A stretch of 64,000 bases of DNA. Source: Methanomassiliicoccus sp. (GTDB taxonomy: Archaea > Thermoplasmatota > Thermoplasmata > Methanomassiliicoccales > Methanomassiliicoccaceae). This document shows positions 18,036 to 28,027 of this stretch, piece by piece; positions within the stretch are counted from its first letter, which is position 1; each line of letters starts with the position of its first letter. Below the pieces are notes generated by a model, which saw only the letters and a program-made list of their open reading frames with translations, was not told where the DNA came from and searched no databases. A program made the translations under genes and the position numbers. The stretch spans positions 1-64,000 of the forward strand of contig JAEILR010000018.1 of NCBI GenBank assembly GCA_016109435.1. Reading direction: 5' to 3'.

Positions 18036-18269
18036 GGATTTAACAATATGGCGATAGCGCCCCCAGACCCTGGGAGGACAGGGGACCGGGGGGTAACGAC
18101 GACGCCGCTCCAGGAGCGGCGGGGAGGATGGAGGGCCGGGGGGTAACGACGACGCCGCTCCAGGAGCAGCGGGGAGGATGGAGGGCCGGGGGTCCGCTCC
18201 CCGCCGCACGCTCCCCAGCCATCACTGGGCACAATCACCTTTTTATCGGCGGGGCATATTGCGTTAAAC
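18036..18269. promoter_or_regulatory. Divergent promoter region of metG and ABCE1
   Basis: A TATA-like TTGTTAAATC (about 18036-18046, minus strand) serves metG. CCTTTTTATCGG (18238-18249, plus strand) serves ABCE1, placing transcription start essentially at its ATG (18270), hence leaderless. Between them lie a tandem repeat (18086-18185) and a CCCAG/CTGGG hairpin (about 18216-18231). Confidence 0.5.
18086..18200. repeat. 50-bp tandem repeat with internal palindrome
   Basis: Two consecutive 50-bp units (18086-18135 and 18136-18185) differ at one base, and a third, partial unit begins at 18186. Each unit contains GCCGCTCC-A-GGAGCGGC, a near-perfect 8-bp palindrome; the second copy has one mismatch in an arm. 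The repeat sits between the metG and ABCE1 promoters. Confidence 0.75.
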
Positions 18270-20042
18270 ATGCGCATCGCCATCCTGCTGCGTGACCACT
18301 GCCAACCGAAGAAGTGCAACGCCGAGTGCAGGAACTACTGCCCCAAGGTGCGCACCGGAGTGGAGGCGGTGGTCATCGGGGAGAGCGGCCGCCCGGTCAT
18401 CTCCGAGGAGCTGTGCGCGGGCTGTGGCATCTGCGTGCACAAGTGTCCCTTCGAGGCCATCAAGATCATCGGCCTCCCCGCGGAGCTGAAGACCGAGCTG
18501 ATGCACCAGTACGGCATGAACGGCTTCCGCATCTACCGCCTCCCGGTGCCCAAGAAGGGACTGGTGACCGGCATCCTGGGACCGAACGGGATCGGCAAGA
18601 CCACCTCCATCCGTCTGCTGTCCGGCGAGGAGGTCCCCAACTTCGGCGAGTACGATAATCCTCCGAGCAAGGAGGAGGTTCTGCACCGGTTCTCCGGCAC
18701 CGAGCTGGGGGACTACCTGACCAAGGTGTACGCGGGTAACGTCCGCACCGCCCTCAAGCCCCAGTACGTGGACAAGCTGCCCCGGGTGGTCAAGGGCGTG
18801 GTCCGGGAGCTGCTCAGCAAAGTGGCCGAGCGGATGACCGTGGACGAGGCGGTGGACCTGCTGGAACTGGGAGAGGTCATCGACCGCCCGCTGGACAAGC
18901 TGTCCGGGGGTGAGCTGCAGAGAGTAGCCATCGCCGCCTCGCTGATGAAGGACGCCGATACCTACTTCTTCGACGAGCCGTCCTCGTACCTGGACATCTA
19001 TCAGCGCATCAAGGTCGCCAGGCTCATCCAGGACCTGGCGGCGGAAAAGCAGGTGGTGGTCATCGAGCATGACCTGGCCATCCTGGACTTCCTGGCCGAC
19101 AATGCCTACCTGGTGTACGGCTCGGAGGGCGCCTACGGCATATTCGCCCAGCCCCGCCAGGTACGCATCGCCATCAACACCTACCTGGACGGGTACATGC
19201 GGGAGGAGAACATCCGTTTCCGGGACACCCAGATCCGCTTTGAGTCCCATCCCCCGCGCGACACCCAGGTCACCGCCCACCTTCTGGACTACGGCCATCT
19301 GGAATGCGACTACAAGCAGTTCAAGCTCACGGTGGAGCCGGGGGCCATCAAGATAGGGGAGTCCATCGGTGTGGTGGGCCCCAACGCCATCGGAAAGACC
19401 ACCTTCGTCAAGATGCTGGCCGGGGTGCAGGAACCGACGGCGGGTAAGATCGACACCAGCGTGCGGGTGTCCTACAAGCCCCAGTACATCGCCCCGGACT
19501 TCGACGGCACGGTGAACGAGCTGTTCATGGTCACCAACCACGAGTTCTTCCGCTCCGGGTTCTTCGAGAGCGAGATCGCCCATCCGCTGATGCTGCAGCG
19601 GCTGTACGAGAAGAACGTCAACACGCTGTCGGGAGGGGAGCTGCAGAGGGTGGCCATCGCCATATGCTTGTCCCGGGAGGCGGACATGTACCTCCTGGAC
19701 GAGCCGTCGGCGTACCTGGACTCCAACCAGAGGATGGAGGCGGCCAAGACCGTGCGCAGGGTCATGGAGAAGCGGGGGCGCAGCGCGCTCATCGTCGACC
19801 ATGACATCTACTTCCTGGACATGGTGTCCGATTCGATGATGGTGTTCACCGGACACCCGGGAAAGGACGGACAGGCCAACGGACCCTTCGACATGCGGGC
19901 GGGCATGAACATGTTCCTCAAGGAGGTCGACGTCACCTTCCGCCGGGACAACGACACCAACCGCCCCAGGATCAACAAGCCCGAATCCCGCCTGGACCGG
20001 GAGCAGAAGGAGAGGGGAGAGTACTACTACTCCCACGCCTAG
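18270..20042 (+). CDS. Ribosome recycling ATPase ABCE1 (Rli1)
   Basis: Twin-ABC ATPase that splits ribosomes after termination and takes part in initiation. The 590-residue protein begins with the Fe-S cluster domain (cysteines in CQPKKCNAECRNYCP and CAGCGICVHKCP). Two ABC domains follow, with Walker A GPNGIGKTT and GPNAIGKTT, signature LSGGELQR twice, Walker B FFDEPSSYLD and LLDEPSAYLD, and the hinge region at the C-terminus. It is divergent from metG, has a TATA box ~25 bp ahead of the ATG, and its stop overlaps the convergent DedA gene by 4 bases. Confidence 0.98.
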   Translation: MRIAILLRDHCQPKKCNAECRNYCPKVRTGVEAVVIGESGRPVISEELCAGCGICVHKCPFEAIKIIGLPAELKTELMHQYGMNGFRIYRLPVPKKGLVTGILGPNGIGKTTSIRLLSGEEVPNFGEYDNPPSKEEVLHRFSGTELGDYLTKVYAGNVRTALKPQYVDKLPRVVKGVVRELLSKVAERMTVDEAVDLLELGEVIDRPLDKLSGGELQRVAIAASLMKDADTYFFDEPSSYLDIYQRIKVARLIQDLAAEKQVVVIEHDLAILDFLADNAYLVYGSEGAYGIFAQPRQVRIAINTYLDGYMREENIRFRDTQIRFESHPPRDTQVTAHLLDYGHLECDYKQFKLTVEPGAIKIGESIGVVGPNAIGKTTFVKMLAGVQEPTAGKIDTSVRVSYKPQYIAPDFDGTVNELFMVTNHEFFRSGFFESEIAHPLMLQRLYEKNVNTLSGGELQRVAIAICLSREADMYLLDEPSAYLDSNQRMEAAKTVRRVMEKRGRSALIVDHDIYFLDMVSDSMMVFTGHPGKDGQANGPFDMRAGMNMFLKEVDVTFRRDNDTNRPRINKPESRLDREQKERGEYYYSHA

Positions 20043-20695
20043 GGCCGGCAGACCGCTTTCTCCGTCCTGCGCCTCCATACGTAATAGGCCAACAGGGCCA
20101 CGACGCCCACAGCCACGATGATCTCGATCGGCCGGTACAACGTCTCGATGCTCTGCCAGTTCGCTCCCAGGACCATGCCCATGTACGCCAGTCCCAGGCA
20201 CCAGGGGAGGGACCCGATCGCCGAAAGGAGGACGAACCGCCGGAACGGCATCTCGGCGATCCCCGCGGGCACGGAGATGAACGTCCGGACCACCGGCAGC
20301 AGCCGGGAGCCCAGGACCGCCCAGTCGCCATATCGGCGGAACCAGCATTCCGCGGTGTCCACGTGCTTCTCGTTCATCCTCACGTACCGCCCGTATCGGC
20401 TGATGAACGGGCGGCCTCCCTCCATCCCGGCATAGTAGGCGACGATGGAGCCGACGGTACAGCCGACGGTCCCCGCGATGGCCACCAGGAAGGTGTCCCA
20501 GAACACATCGCCCACCAAGCCCAACTGGCCCATGGCCACCAGCGCGCCGGCGAAGGGGAGGACCACCTCGGAGGGTATGGGCAGGCACATGCTCTCCAGG
20601 GTCATGAGCGCCACGATGCCCGGATATCCGGTCGTCTGGATGAGAACGATGATCGACTGGACGACCCACGCGATGGTATCCTCTATGACGCCCAC
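20039..20695 (-). CDS. DedA-family membrane protein
   Basis: A 218-residue VTT/DedA-family integral membrane protein; relatives act as lipid flippases or maintain membrane potential. The family features are an ESMCLPIPSEVVLPFAG segment (re-entrant helix 1, conserved E and P residues) and the RLLPVVRTFISVPAG motif with conserved arginines (re-entrant helix 2), followed by a TM and a basic tail (WRRRTEK). The GTG start at 20695 lies ~25 bp from ATATATAG on the minus strand, suggesting a leaderless mRNA. It is convergent with and overlaps the end of ABCE1. Confidence 0.92.
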   Translation of the reverse strand: MGVIEDTIAWVVQSIIVLIQTTGYPGIVALMTLESMCLPIPSEVVLPFAGALVAMGQLGLVGDVFWDTFLVAIAGTVGCTVGSIVAYYAGMEGGRPFISRYGRYVRMNEKHVDTAECWFRRYGDWAVLGSRLLPVVRTFISVPAGIAEMPFRRFVLLSAIGSLPWCLGLAYMGMVLGANWQSIETLYRPIEIIVAVGVVALLAYYVWRRRTEKAVCRP

Positions 20696-20716
20696 GATGG
20701 TACTGAGCCGTCCCCC

Positions 20717-20791
20717 CTATATATCTTCGTCATCGCCGGGACGTAAACGATTCATACGGAGAGTAGCGTTATCGACCCTGAGGTTGACATA
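20717..20791. promoter_or_regulatory. Shared promoter region of dedA and fprA
   Basis: A CCCTATATATC element (20717-20727) can be read as a TATA box in both directions, serving the DedA gene (GTG 20695) and fprA (ATG 20792). The fprA start is preceded by TGAGGTTGA, a plausible SD. Confidence 0.4.
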
Positions 20792-21982
20792 ATGGACGCT
20801 ATCAGGGTCACCGACGGCATCTACTGGGTAGGCGCGATCGATTGGAACATACGCAGTTTCCACGGATATACCACCCCCCGGGGATCGACCTACAACGCCT
20901 TCTTGATCACCGGCGAGAAGAACATACTGATCGACACGGTGAAGAGGCCGTTCTACGAGGAGATGCTCAGCCGCATCAGCAGCATCATCGATCCGGCCAA
21001 GATCGACATCATCATATCCAACCACACCGAGATGGACCATTCCAGCAGCCTGCCCATGATCCAGGAGCTGACAGGGGCCACGGTGCTGGCGTCCAGGCTG
21101 GGGGTCGAAGGCCTCCGCCTGCACTACCCCGAGCTGAGGACGGAGATGGTCGCTGACGGACAGGAGATCCGGGCAGGCGGAAAGACGCTCAAGTTCATCG
21201 ATACCCCCATGCTGCACTGGCCGGACTCCATGTTCACCTACGTGGAGGAGGACAAGGTCCTGTTCAGCATGGACGCGTTCGGGCAGCACTACGCAACCTC
21301 CAAGCGCTTCAACGATGAGGTCGACCAGGACGAGCTGTTCCAGGAGGCGGCGAAGTACTATGCCAACATCATCCTTCCGTTCAACGCGCGGGTCAGGCAG
21401 ACCATCGAGAAGGCCAAGGAGATCGACATCCAGATCCTGGCAACCTCCCATGGCGTGATCTGGAGGAAGGACCTGGGCAAGATACTCCAGCTGTACTCTG
21501 AATGGGCGGCCTCCCGCACCGAGGAGAAGGCGGTGGTGGTGTATGACACGATGTGGAACAGCACCCGCATCATGGCCGAGGAGATCGCCGAGGGCATTAC
21601 CTCCCGGGGCGTGGAGGTGGTGGTCCTCAAGCTCACCGACAACGACCGCAGCGAGGTCATGAAGGAGGTGCTGGACGCAAGGGCGGTCATCGTGGGCACG
21701 CCGACCCTCAACAACAACATGTACCCCTCGGTCGCGGACATGGTATACTACATGCGCGGGCTGCGCCCCACCGGGCGCTTCGGCGCGGTGTTCGGCTCCT
21801 ACGGTTGGGCCGGGGGAGCGGCCAAGGCAGTGCACGAGCTGATGCAGAGCGGTGGCCTGGAGATGCCGTTCGAGCCGTACCAGATCAGATACGTGCCCCA
21901 TGAGGAGGAGCGGCGTAAGTGCCGGGAGATGGGGCAGCGCATCGGTGACAGGATAAAAGAAATGTCGGCCGCCAAGGGCTGA
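20792..21982 (+). CDS. fprA: A-type flavoprotein / F420H2 oxidase-like diiron protein
   Basis: Four-electron reduction of O2 to water (or NO reduction) at a diiron centre, fed by FMN. In methanogens this enzyme uses F420H2 and protects against oxygen. The 396-residue protein has an N-terminal metallo-beta-lactamase domain with diiron ligands in NHTEMDHS (H78, E80, D82, H83), a TPMLHWPDSM histidine and SMDAFGQHY; an HG pair (ATSHGVIW) follows. The C-terminal flavodoxin domain has YDTMWNSTR (FMN phosphate loop) and GSYGWAGGAAK. Length fits the two-domain FprA family. F420H2 as donor is inferred from lineage. Confidence 0.95.
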   Translation: MDAIRVTDGIYWVGAIDWNIRSFHGYTTPRGSTYNAFLITGEKNILIDTVKRPFYEEMLSRISSIIDPAKIDIIISNHTEMDHSSSLPMIQELTGATVLASRLGVEGLRLHYPELRTEMVADGQEIRAGGKTLKFIDTPMLHWPDSMFTYVEEDKVLFSMDAFGQHYATSKRFNDEVDQDELFQEAAKYYANIILPFNARVRQTIEKAKEIDIQILATSHGVIWRKDLGKILQLYSEWAASRTEEKAVVVYDTMWNSTRIMAEEIAEGITSRGVEVVVLKLTDNDRSEVMKEVLDARAVIVGTPTLNNNMYPSVADMVYYMRGLRPTGRFGAVFGSYGWAGGAAKAVHELMQSGGLEMPFEPYQIRYVPHEEERRKCREMGQRIGDRIKEMSAAKG

Positions 21983-22025
21983 GCGCCCCGGCGGCCTGAC
22001 CCGGCCGGAAGGGGCCGGGGTTCGC
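21983..22025. terminator. GC-rich convergent-gene spacer with hairpins
   Basis: A 43-bp gap between convergent fprA and the FN3 gene carries CCCGGCC/GGCCGGG-type inverted arms (about 22001-22020) and probably terminates both transcripts; no T-run is present. Confidence 0.35.
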
Positions 22026-25000
22026 TCAGTCCTCGCGGCCCCCGCGCTTCCTGCGCCCGAGGATTGGCAGCGCCGACAGCATGCCGGCGACGGCCACCAG
22101 GGCGACGACGATCAGGAGGACGGCGGGGCTGTCCTCCCCGGACAGTCCGGCGGCGGCACTCATGGACGACACCCCGCCGAGCACATCCCCGTGAAGCGCG
22201 GCGACGGCGTAGATCAGCTCGCTTCCAGGCGCCCCGGTGTCGGTGAAGCTCCTGGCGCTGGTGTCATTGACCACCGCGATAAGGACGAGGTCGCCGTCGG
22301 ACGTTCCGCGGTAGACCGCGAAACCGGTGACCGGGGCGGTGGTCTCGTCCGTCGCCGGCATCGTCCAGGTGACCACCGCTCCATCGTCGCTCCTCACTGC
22401 CGAAAGGTCGGCCGGTGCGGGGGGAGGGAGCAGAGCGGTGACCGTGACCGTGATCATCTCCCCCTCACCGATGGAAGTGACCGCGGCAATGCCGTAGACG
22501 CAGCTCGCTCCGGGAGCGAGCCCGGTGTCCGCATAGCTGTTCCCCGCGACCAGGGCGATCCACGCCAAGGCCTCCGCGGACGGACCGCTGTAGACGTTGT
22601 AACCGGTGATGGCGGAGCCGCCATCATCTGCCGGCGGGTTCCAGCTCAGGTCCGCCTTCCCGTATCCGCCGGCGGCGGTGAGGCCGGCAGGGGCGTCCGG
22701 CATGGTGTATGGCGTCCCCTGGACCACGCCGCTCATAGCGCCCTCCCCGACCTCGCTGACGGCGGCGACGGCATAGCGGTAGGTCTGCCCCTTGGTCACC
22801 GCGGTGTCATGGAAGAACAACACCGGGCCCAGGAACTGGTACGGGGCCATCGTCCCGCTCCCGGCCGCCCGGTAGAGGACATAGCCGGTGATGGGCGCGT
22901 CGGAGCCCGGCACCGTCCACGAAACGAGCGTCCAGGTGCCATCGGCATGGACCGCGGCGACCGGGGCTGGGGGCGGAGCATTGGTGGCGTCCTGCCCCTC
23001 GCCAGCGGCCCCGTCACCGGCAATGTTGTACGCGGTCACCGTGGCGACGTAGATGGTGCCGTCGCTGAGGGGGTCGATCACGAGAAGGTACGAGAGGCCG
23101 ACATCGAAGGTCATGGTGATCGTCCCGGCGAGGTCGGTCAAGTGGACCCGATAGCCCAGGATCGACGCCCCGCCATCGCTGGTCGGAGCAGCCCAGGAGA
23201 CCGTAATGTTCCTCGTCCCGCCGGTCACGATCACGCTGCTGGGCGCGGACGGAACGGTGTACGGCATGGCCGACACCGATCCCGACGGCACGCTCGCGTA
23301 CCCCGGGTTGAACGAGACCACGCTGTAGGTGTACATCGTTCCGTTGATCACGGCGGCATCCTCGAAGGACAGGACGTCGCCCAGCTCGGCCACCAGGACC
23401 TCCAGGCCGCTCGATGCGGAACGGTAGACCCGGTAGCCGATGAGGGAGTTGCCGTCAGTGTCCGGCCGCTCCCAGGTGAGCACAACGTGACCGACGCCGG
23501 CGGTCGCTTCGACGTTCTGGGCCGCTCCCGGTCGGAAGATGGTCGTGTTCGCGGCCTCACCGCTCTGCGGACCCTCCCCCGCCCAGTTGGACGCGGCGAC
23601 GCGGTAACCGTACGTCGTCCCGACGACCACGTCCAGGTCGGCGTAATAGGTCGTATTGCCGATAGTGGCGATGAGGACCGCCTCGCCGCTTCCCTCGCTA
23701 CGATAGATGAGGTAGTTCAGCACCCCGCCTCCCATGTCCGCCGGGGCGGTCCAGTTCAGGTGGATCGCCTCAAATCCGCCGTCCACGTCCAGATCGGCGG
23801 GCGCGCTCGGCGTTCGCGCCGGGGTCGATGATGCCTCGGCCGATGGGTCGCTCGCCCCCAGTGCGTTTATCGCCACGATGTGGTAAGAGTAGGAATGCCC
23901 GTTCACCGCCGTGGCATCGGTGAAGCTGGGGAGCATGGTGATGCCGACCGTGACGAACACCCCGGATTCGCCCCTATATACCTCGTATCTCTGAACGGTC
24001 CGCCCGCCGTCGTTGAACGGCGCGTCCCAGGTCAGGTCGACGTAGGAATCGCCGGCCGTGGCCACAGGGGTCCCCGGAGCTTGGGGGGCCCTTCCGGGCG
24101 AGACCCCGAGCGTGTCCGACAGCGGGCCGAAGAACTCGGCATTGTAGGCCTGGACCGCATAATAGTATATGTCCCCGTTGACCAGCCCGGTGTCGGTGTA
24201 CGATTGAACAACGCCCACGACATAGAGCACCTGCATGTTCATCGGGGAGCTGCCGCGGTACACGGCGTAGCCGAGCAGTGTTGGTTCGCCCTGGAAGGAT
24301 GGGGGCGACCAGCTCAGAGTGATGGCTCCGTCCCCGATCTCGGCGTTGAAGGACGACGGGACCGTAGGCGGCGCATAGGAGGTCGCCGAGGCCATGTTAG
24401 AATACCAGCTGGTGCCCATCTTGCCGGCGGCGTAGACCTTATAGTACCAGGTCTGGTTCTGGCCGACCAGGTCGTTATAGCTGGTAACGTCAGGGCCTAC
24501 CTCGACCAATAAGGTGTAAGTGCCGTCGGAGGCCGAGGATCGGCATATAATATACCCGTAAAGGCCCCCGCCGGTGTATTCCGAGGGCTCCCAGTTAAGA
24601 GCGATCGCGCCGAGGCCACCGGTGGCGGTGAGGCCGGTCGGACTAGTAGGGGGAGATCCGCACTTCTCGCTGACCGATGCGGGCGCACCTTCACCGACGA
24701 GATTGCCGGCAGTGACCCGGTAATAGTAAGGCACCCCGTCCAGCAGCCCCTGGTCATGATAAATCTCCTGTTCCGCCGGTACGTTCGCCAGGAAGGTCAC
24801 GGCATCGGGGTCCGTCCCGCGGTAGATGGTGTAACCGTTCACAGGCAGACCGCCGTCGTCCGCAGGGGGGTACCAGAATATGTTGATCTTCCCCGGCCCG
24901 TTGTTCCAGGTCCCTATGTTGACCACCGCTCCCGGTACTGCCGCTGTGGAAGCGATGGCCGGGGTGCCGGCCGCTCCGGTGCCCATGCTGCTCACGGCCG

Positions 25001-26456
25001 CGACCGTGAGGTAGTATGTCGTATCATCGTTCAGGCCTTCAAGCAGATAGGAATTGACGATCGGCAGCAGAAGATCGTCAGTGTACGCTCCGGGAGAGGT
25101 CCCCCAGTAGAGCTTGTAGCCGGTCACACCGGCGGAGGCGGGAGCGTCCCAGCTTACCAGGAGGCTGCCCTTCCCGTCGATCTCCGCTTCGATCCCCAGG
25201 GGCTCGGACGGCAGGACGTACGCGACCTCGAGCACATCGGAGAAGGGCCCCTCCGCGTAGTCCTCGTTCCAGGCCGATATCTTGTATTGGTAAGTGCAGC
25301 CGAGCTGTACGTAGGCATCGTTGTAGGAGGTGATGTTATCGGTGTAATCGTAGTACTCCCAACCGGAACCAGCGGTGACATTGTTGCGATAGATGTCATA
25401 CCAGATGATGGGGGAGCCGCCATTGCCGGCGGGGGCCTGCCAGGTGAGCGATATGCGGCCGGGGCCGCCGGTCGCCTGGAGGCCCTGAGGAGCGCTGGGG
25501 GGAGCGACGTAGGTGATCGCCCCCTCGCTTCCCCGGGCGCTCTCGCCGATGGAGTTCATTGCCGTGACCTGATAGAAATACTGCTGTCCCGCCACGACGT
25601 CCGCATCAACAAAGGCGAGGGTGGTCGGGCCGGTGGCGCCGAACAGGCCCTCTTCCCCGGAAACGGTCGAGCGGTAGATCTGGTATCCGGTTATGGCCTC
25701 CCCTCCATCGGAGGACGGAGCGTTCCAGGATAGCGAGATGCTGTCGAGGCCGGAGGCGCACTGAAGGCCCTGTACGACCCCAGGCCTTCCCGGAGGCAGG
25801 GTCACGGAGGCCTCCACGGACCGGGCGCCGGTGTAGCCGTTGTAGGCCGCCACCGCGTAGTAGTAGGTCTGCCCGCCGGCCGCGGTGTCGTCGACATAGC
25901 TCAAGCCACTGGCCACCGAGGTGATCTGGTCCAGGGAACCGGAAGCGGACCCGCGGTAGACGCGGTATTCGCTGATGGCCCCTCCCCCGTTGGAGGCGGG
26001 AGCGTCCCAGCTCAGGGCGATGTTCTCCCCGGAGACCGTCGCCTCCAGGTTCTGGGGAGCACCCGGATAGTTGACCGTGGTGCAGGCCGCGGACCATCCG
26101 GAATAGGTGTAGGACGATCCATAATCGGCGCATATCTGGAAGTACAAAGTGTATCCAGGCGGGATGGGCGACTGGAAATCGGGAGCGCCTCCTGACATCA
26201 CGCGGGCCGTGGTGCCTCCGGGCGTCGAAGGGTACCCACTGATCTGGACGGTCCCGGGGACCGTGCTCCAATACACATAATACTGTGTAGGCGAACCCGG
26301 CGCCGGTGTCCAGCTCACATCGATGTATCCTATCCCCGCCACGCAGACGGGGGTTCCGGGGGCATCAGCGCCCTGGACGTCCGTTACCCCGCATAGGAGA
26401 AAGGTCCCGGTCATTAACAAAGCACACGTCAGTAGAACGATCGCTATCCTTCCCAT
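22026..26456 (-). CDS. Giant secreted protein with ~15 FN3 domains and C-terminal TM anchor
   Basis: A ~1476-residue extracellular protein. A hydrophobic N-terminal signal (IAIVLLTCALLMTGTFLLCGV) precedes about fifteen fibronectin type III units of ~90-95 residues. Each opens with a P-x-A/P-x-x-L-x-A pattern, then a W-x-x-P segment, and centres on G-Y-x-x-Y-R. One hydrophobic TM segment near residue 1445-1465 is followed by RRKRGGRED, placing the C-terminus in the cytoplasm. It is built for adhesion or S-layer-associated display; no enzyme domain is visible among the repeats. The start at 26456 is favoured over one ten codons upstream. No SD is evident. Its AT-rich promoter lies at about 26530-26565. 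Confidence 0.92.
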   Translation of the reverse strand: MGRIAIVLLTCALLMTGTFLLCGVTDVQGADAPGTPVCVAGIGYIDVSWTPAPGSPTQYYVYWSTVPGTVQISGYPSTPGGTTARVMSGGAPDFQSPIPPGYTLYFQICADYGSSYTYSGWSAACTTVNYPGAPQNLEATVSGENIALSWDAPASNGGGAISEYRVYRGSASGSLDQITSVASGLSYVDDTAAGGQTYYYAVAAYNGYTGARSVEASVTLPPGRPGVVQGLQCASGLDSISLSWNAPSSDGGEAITGYQIYRSTVSGEEGLFGATGPTTLAFVDADVVAGQQYFYQVTAMNSIGESARGSEGAITYVAPPSAPQGLQATGGPGRISLTWQAPAGNGGSPIIWYDIYRNNVTAGSGWEYYDYTDNITSYNDAYVQLGCTYQYKISAWNEDYAEGPFSDVLEVAYVLPSEPLGIEAEIDGKGSLLVSWDAPASAGVTGYKLYWGTSPGAYTDDLLLPIVNSYLLEGLNDDTTYYLTVAAVSSMGTGAAGTPAIASTAAVPGAVVNIGTWNNGPGKINIFWYPPADDGGLPVNGYTIYRGTDPDAVTFLANVPAEQEIYHDQGLLDGVPYYYRVTAGNLVGEGAPASVSEKCGSPPTSPTGLTATGGLGAIALNWEPSEYTGGGLYGYIICRSSASDGTYTLLVEVGPDVTSYNDLVGQNQTWYYKVYAAGKMGTSWYSNMASATSYAPPTVPSSFNAEIGDGAITLSWSPPSFQGEPTLLGYAVYRGSSPMNMQVLYVVGVVQSYTDTGLVNGDIYYYAVQAYNAEFFGPLSDTLGVSPGRAPQAPGTPVATAGDSYVDLTWDAPFNDGGRTVQRYEVYRGESGVFVTVGITMLPSFTDATAVNGHSYSYHIVAINALGASDPSAEASSTPARTPSAPADLDVDGGFEAIHLNWTAPADMGGGVLNYLIYRSEGSGEAVLIATIGNTTYYADLDVVVGTTYGYRVAASNWAGEGPQSGEAANTTIFRPGAAQNVEATAGVGHVVLTWERPDTDGNSLIGYRVYRSASSGLEVLVAELGDVLSFEDAAVINGTMYTYSVVSFNPGYASVPSGSVSAMPYTVPSAPSSVIVTGGTRNITVSWAAPTSDGGASILGYRVHLTDLAGTITMTFDVGLSYLLVIDPLSDGTIYVATVTAYNIAGDGAAGEGQDATNAPPPAPVAAVHADGTWTLVSWTVPGSDAPITGYVLYRAAGSGTMAPYQFLGPVLFFHDTAVTKGQTYRYAVAAVSEVGEGAMSGVVQGTPYTMPDAPAGLTAAGGYGKADLSWNPPADDGGSAITGYNVYSGPSAEALAWIALVAGNSYADTGLAPGASCVYGIAAVTSIGEGEMITVTVTALLPPPAPADLSAVRSDDGAVVTWTMPATDETTAPVTGFAVYRGTSDGDLVLIAVVNDTSARSFTDTGAPGSELIYAVAALHGDVLGGVSSMSAAAGLSGEDSPAVLLIVVALVAVAGMLSALPILGRRKRGGRED

Positions 26457-26486
26457 GGTATTGCCAGCCTGTGGTGGATCCCGCAC

Positions 26487-26746
26487 GACTGCATGACCCG
26501 AAACATGGTCCAGCAGGGAAGATCCGACGTTCCAGATTATTTTTCATTTATTAATATACAGGAAGTTAAACAATTATCTCGATAATGAGAGAGGAACCTG
26601 GAGATCGGACCGATGCGGACCCGCGGCATCGATGGATGGCAGCGTCGGACCTGATGCGATGCGGGAAATGTTGATGCCTATGCTCGAAAAAAGGGAAAGA
26701 ACGACGCCGCCGGCAGCGGCATCGTGGTCTTATGATCGTTCACTCT
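26487..26746 (-). promoter_or_regulatory. Intergenic: FN3 gene promoter and metK terminator
   Basis: AT-rich sequence around 26537-26563 is the likely promoter of the FN3 gene. On the minus strand a GC hairpin (GCCGCTGCCGGCGGC, about 26707-26721) followed by a pyrimidine/T-run (26692-26704) is a probable metK terminator. The rest shows no gene. Confidence 0.5.
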
Positions 26747-28009
26747 TCAGGCCGAGGCCTTGGCCCCGTTCCGGGCCTTGGTCTTGGCCTTGGCCTTCGA
26801 GGCCACCTTGACCCCGCTGGCCTTGATGAGCGCGTCGACCTTGTCGACCTTCTCCCAGGTGAACTCCGGCTCGTTCCGCCCGAAGTGCCCGTAGGCAGAG
26901 GTCTTCGCGTAGATCGGCCGGCGGAGGTTCAGCGTCTCCATTATGCCGTCGGGAGAGAGATCGAACACCTCGGTGACGGCCTTGGCGATCCTGTCCTCGT
27001 CGACGGTCCCGGTGCCCTTGGTGTCGACCAGGACCGATACCGGGTGGGCGACGCCGATGGCGTAGGCCACCTGCACCTCGACCTGCTTGGCAAGTCCCGC
27101 GGCCACGATGTTCTTGGCGATGTACCGGCACATGTACGCGGCGGAGCGGTCCACCTTGGTGGGGTCCTTGCCGGAGAAGGCGCCGCCGCCGTGACGGCCC
27201 ATGCCCCCGTAGGTGTCCACGATGATCTTACGCCCGGTGAGGCCAGAGTCGCCGCACGGCCCCCCGATGACGAACCGCCCGGTGGGGTTGATGTGGAAAT
27301 GGGTCTTGGAATCGATCCACTTTCCGCACACCGGTCTGATGACCTTCTCCTTCATGGCCTTCTCGATGATGGCGTGCACCTTCTCGTCGTCCGACTCCCC
27401 GTCGATGACCGGCGCGTGCTGCGTAGAGACCACCACGGTGTCTATCCTCTTGGGGACCCCGTCCACGTACTCCACGGTCACCTGGGTCTTGCCGTCCGGG
27501 CGGAGCCAGGGAAGGGTGCCGTCCTTCCTGACCTTGGCCAGCTGCATGGCCATCTTCTGGGCCATCAGTATGGGGAGGGGCATCATCTCCGGCGTCTCGT
27601 CGGTCGCGTAACCGAACATCAGGCCCTGGTCCCCGGCTCCGGTGGCCAGCTTCTTGCCCTTCTTCTGCCTGCACACTCCCATGTCGATGTCCGCGGACTG
27701 GTCGTGGAGCGACGAAAGCACGCAGATGTGCTCGGAGTCGAAGCCGTACTCCGGCCGGTCGTAACCGATGTCCTTTACCGCCTGGCGGATGACCTTGTCG
27801 GTGTCCACGTGCACATTCTTGCATGTATCGGTCTTCAGCTCCCCGGCCACCAGGACCATGCCGGTCGTCGCCATGGTCTCTATCGCCAAGTGGGCCTCGG
27901 GGTCCTGGGCGAGGTAAGCGTCAAGGATCGAGTCGGAGATCCGGTCGCAAAGCTTGTCTGGGTGACCTTCGGTCACAGATTCGGATGTGAAAAGATGAGT
28001 TACCATCAT
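26747..28009 (-). CDS. metK: S-adenosylmethionine synthetase, bacterial type
   Basis: Makes SAM from methionine and ATP. The 420-residue protein is the bacterial/eukaryotic-type MetK, not the unrelated-looking archaeal MAT. Signature regions are [12 protein letters not shown] at the N-terminus, [11 protein letters not shown] (signature 1), [19 protein letters not shown] (signature 2) and HFGR near the end. About 30 C-terminal residues form a Lys/Ala-rich basic tail ([16 protein letters not shown]). AAGGTG precedes the tandem ATGs at 28009/28006. It is divergent from an HTH-CBS regulator with an 87-bp gap. Bacterial-type MetK in an archaeon points to old horizontal transfer or displacement. 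Confidence 0.95.
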   Translation of the reverse strand: MMVTHLFTSESVTEGHPDKLCDRISDSILDAYLAQDPEAHLAIETMATTGMVLVAGELKTDTCKNVHVDTDKVIRQAVKDIGYDRPEYGFDSEHICVLSSLHDQSADIDMGVCRQKKGKKLATGAGDQGLMFGYATDETPEMMPLPILMAQKMAMQLAKVRKDGTLPWLRPDGKTQVTVEYVDGVPKRIDTVVVSTQHAPVIDGESDDEKVHAIIEKAMKEKVIRPVCGKWIDSKTHFHINPTGRFVIGGPCGDSGLTGRKIIVDTYGGMGRHGGGAFSGKDPTKVDRSAAYMCRYIAKNIVAAGLAKQVEVQVAYAIGVAHPVSVLVDTKGTGTVDEDRIAKAVTEVFDLSPDGIMETLNLRRPIYAKTSAYGHFGRNEPEFTWEKVDKVDALIKASGVKVASKAKAKTKARNGAKASA

Positions 28010-28027
28010 GACCACCTTTTTTGGGGC

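Noticed and set aside
18264-20669. An 801-codon minus-strand reading across ABCE1 and DedA
   Set aside because: It runs antisense to ABCE1 and in another frame of DedA, with no domain and low-complexity content; both real genes explain the sequence.
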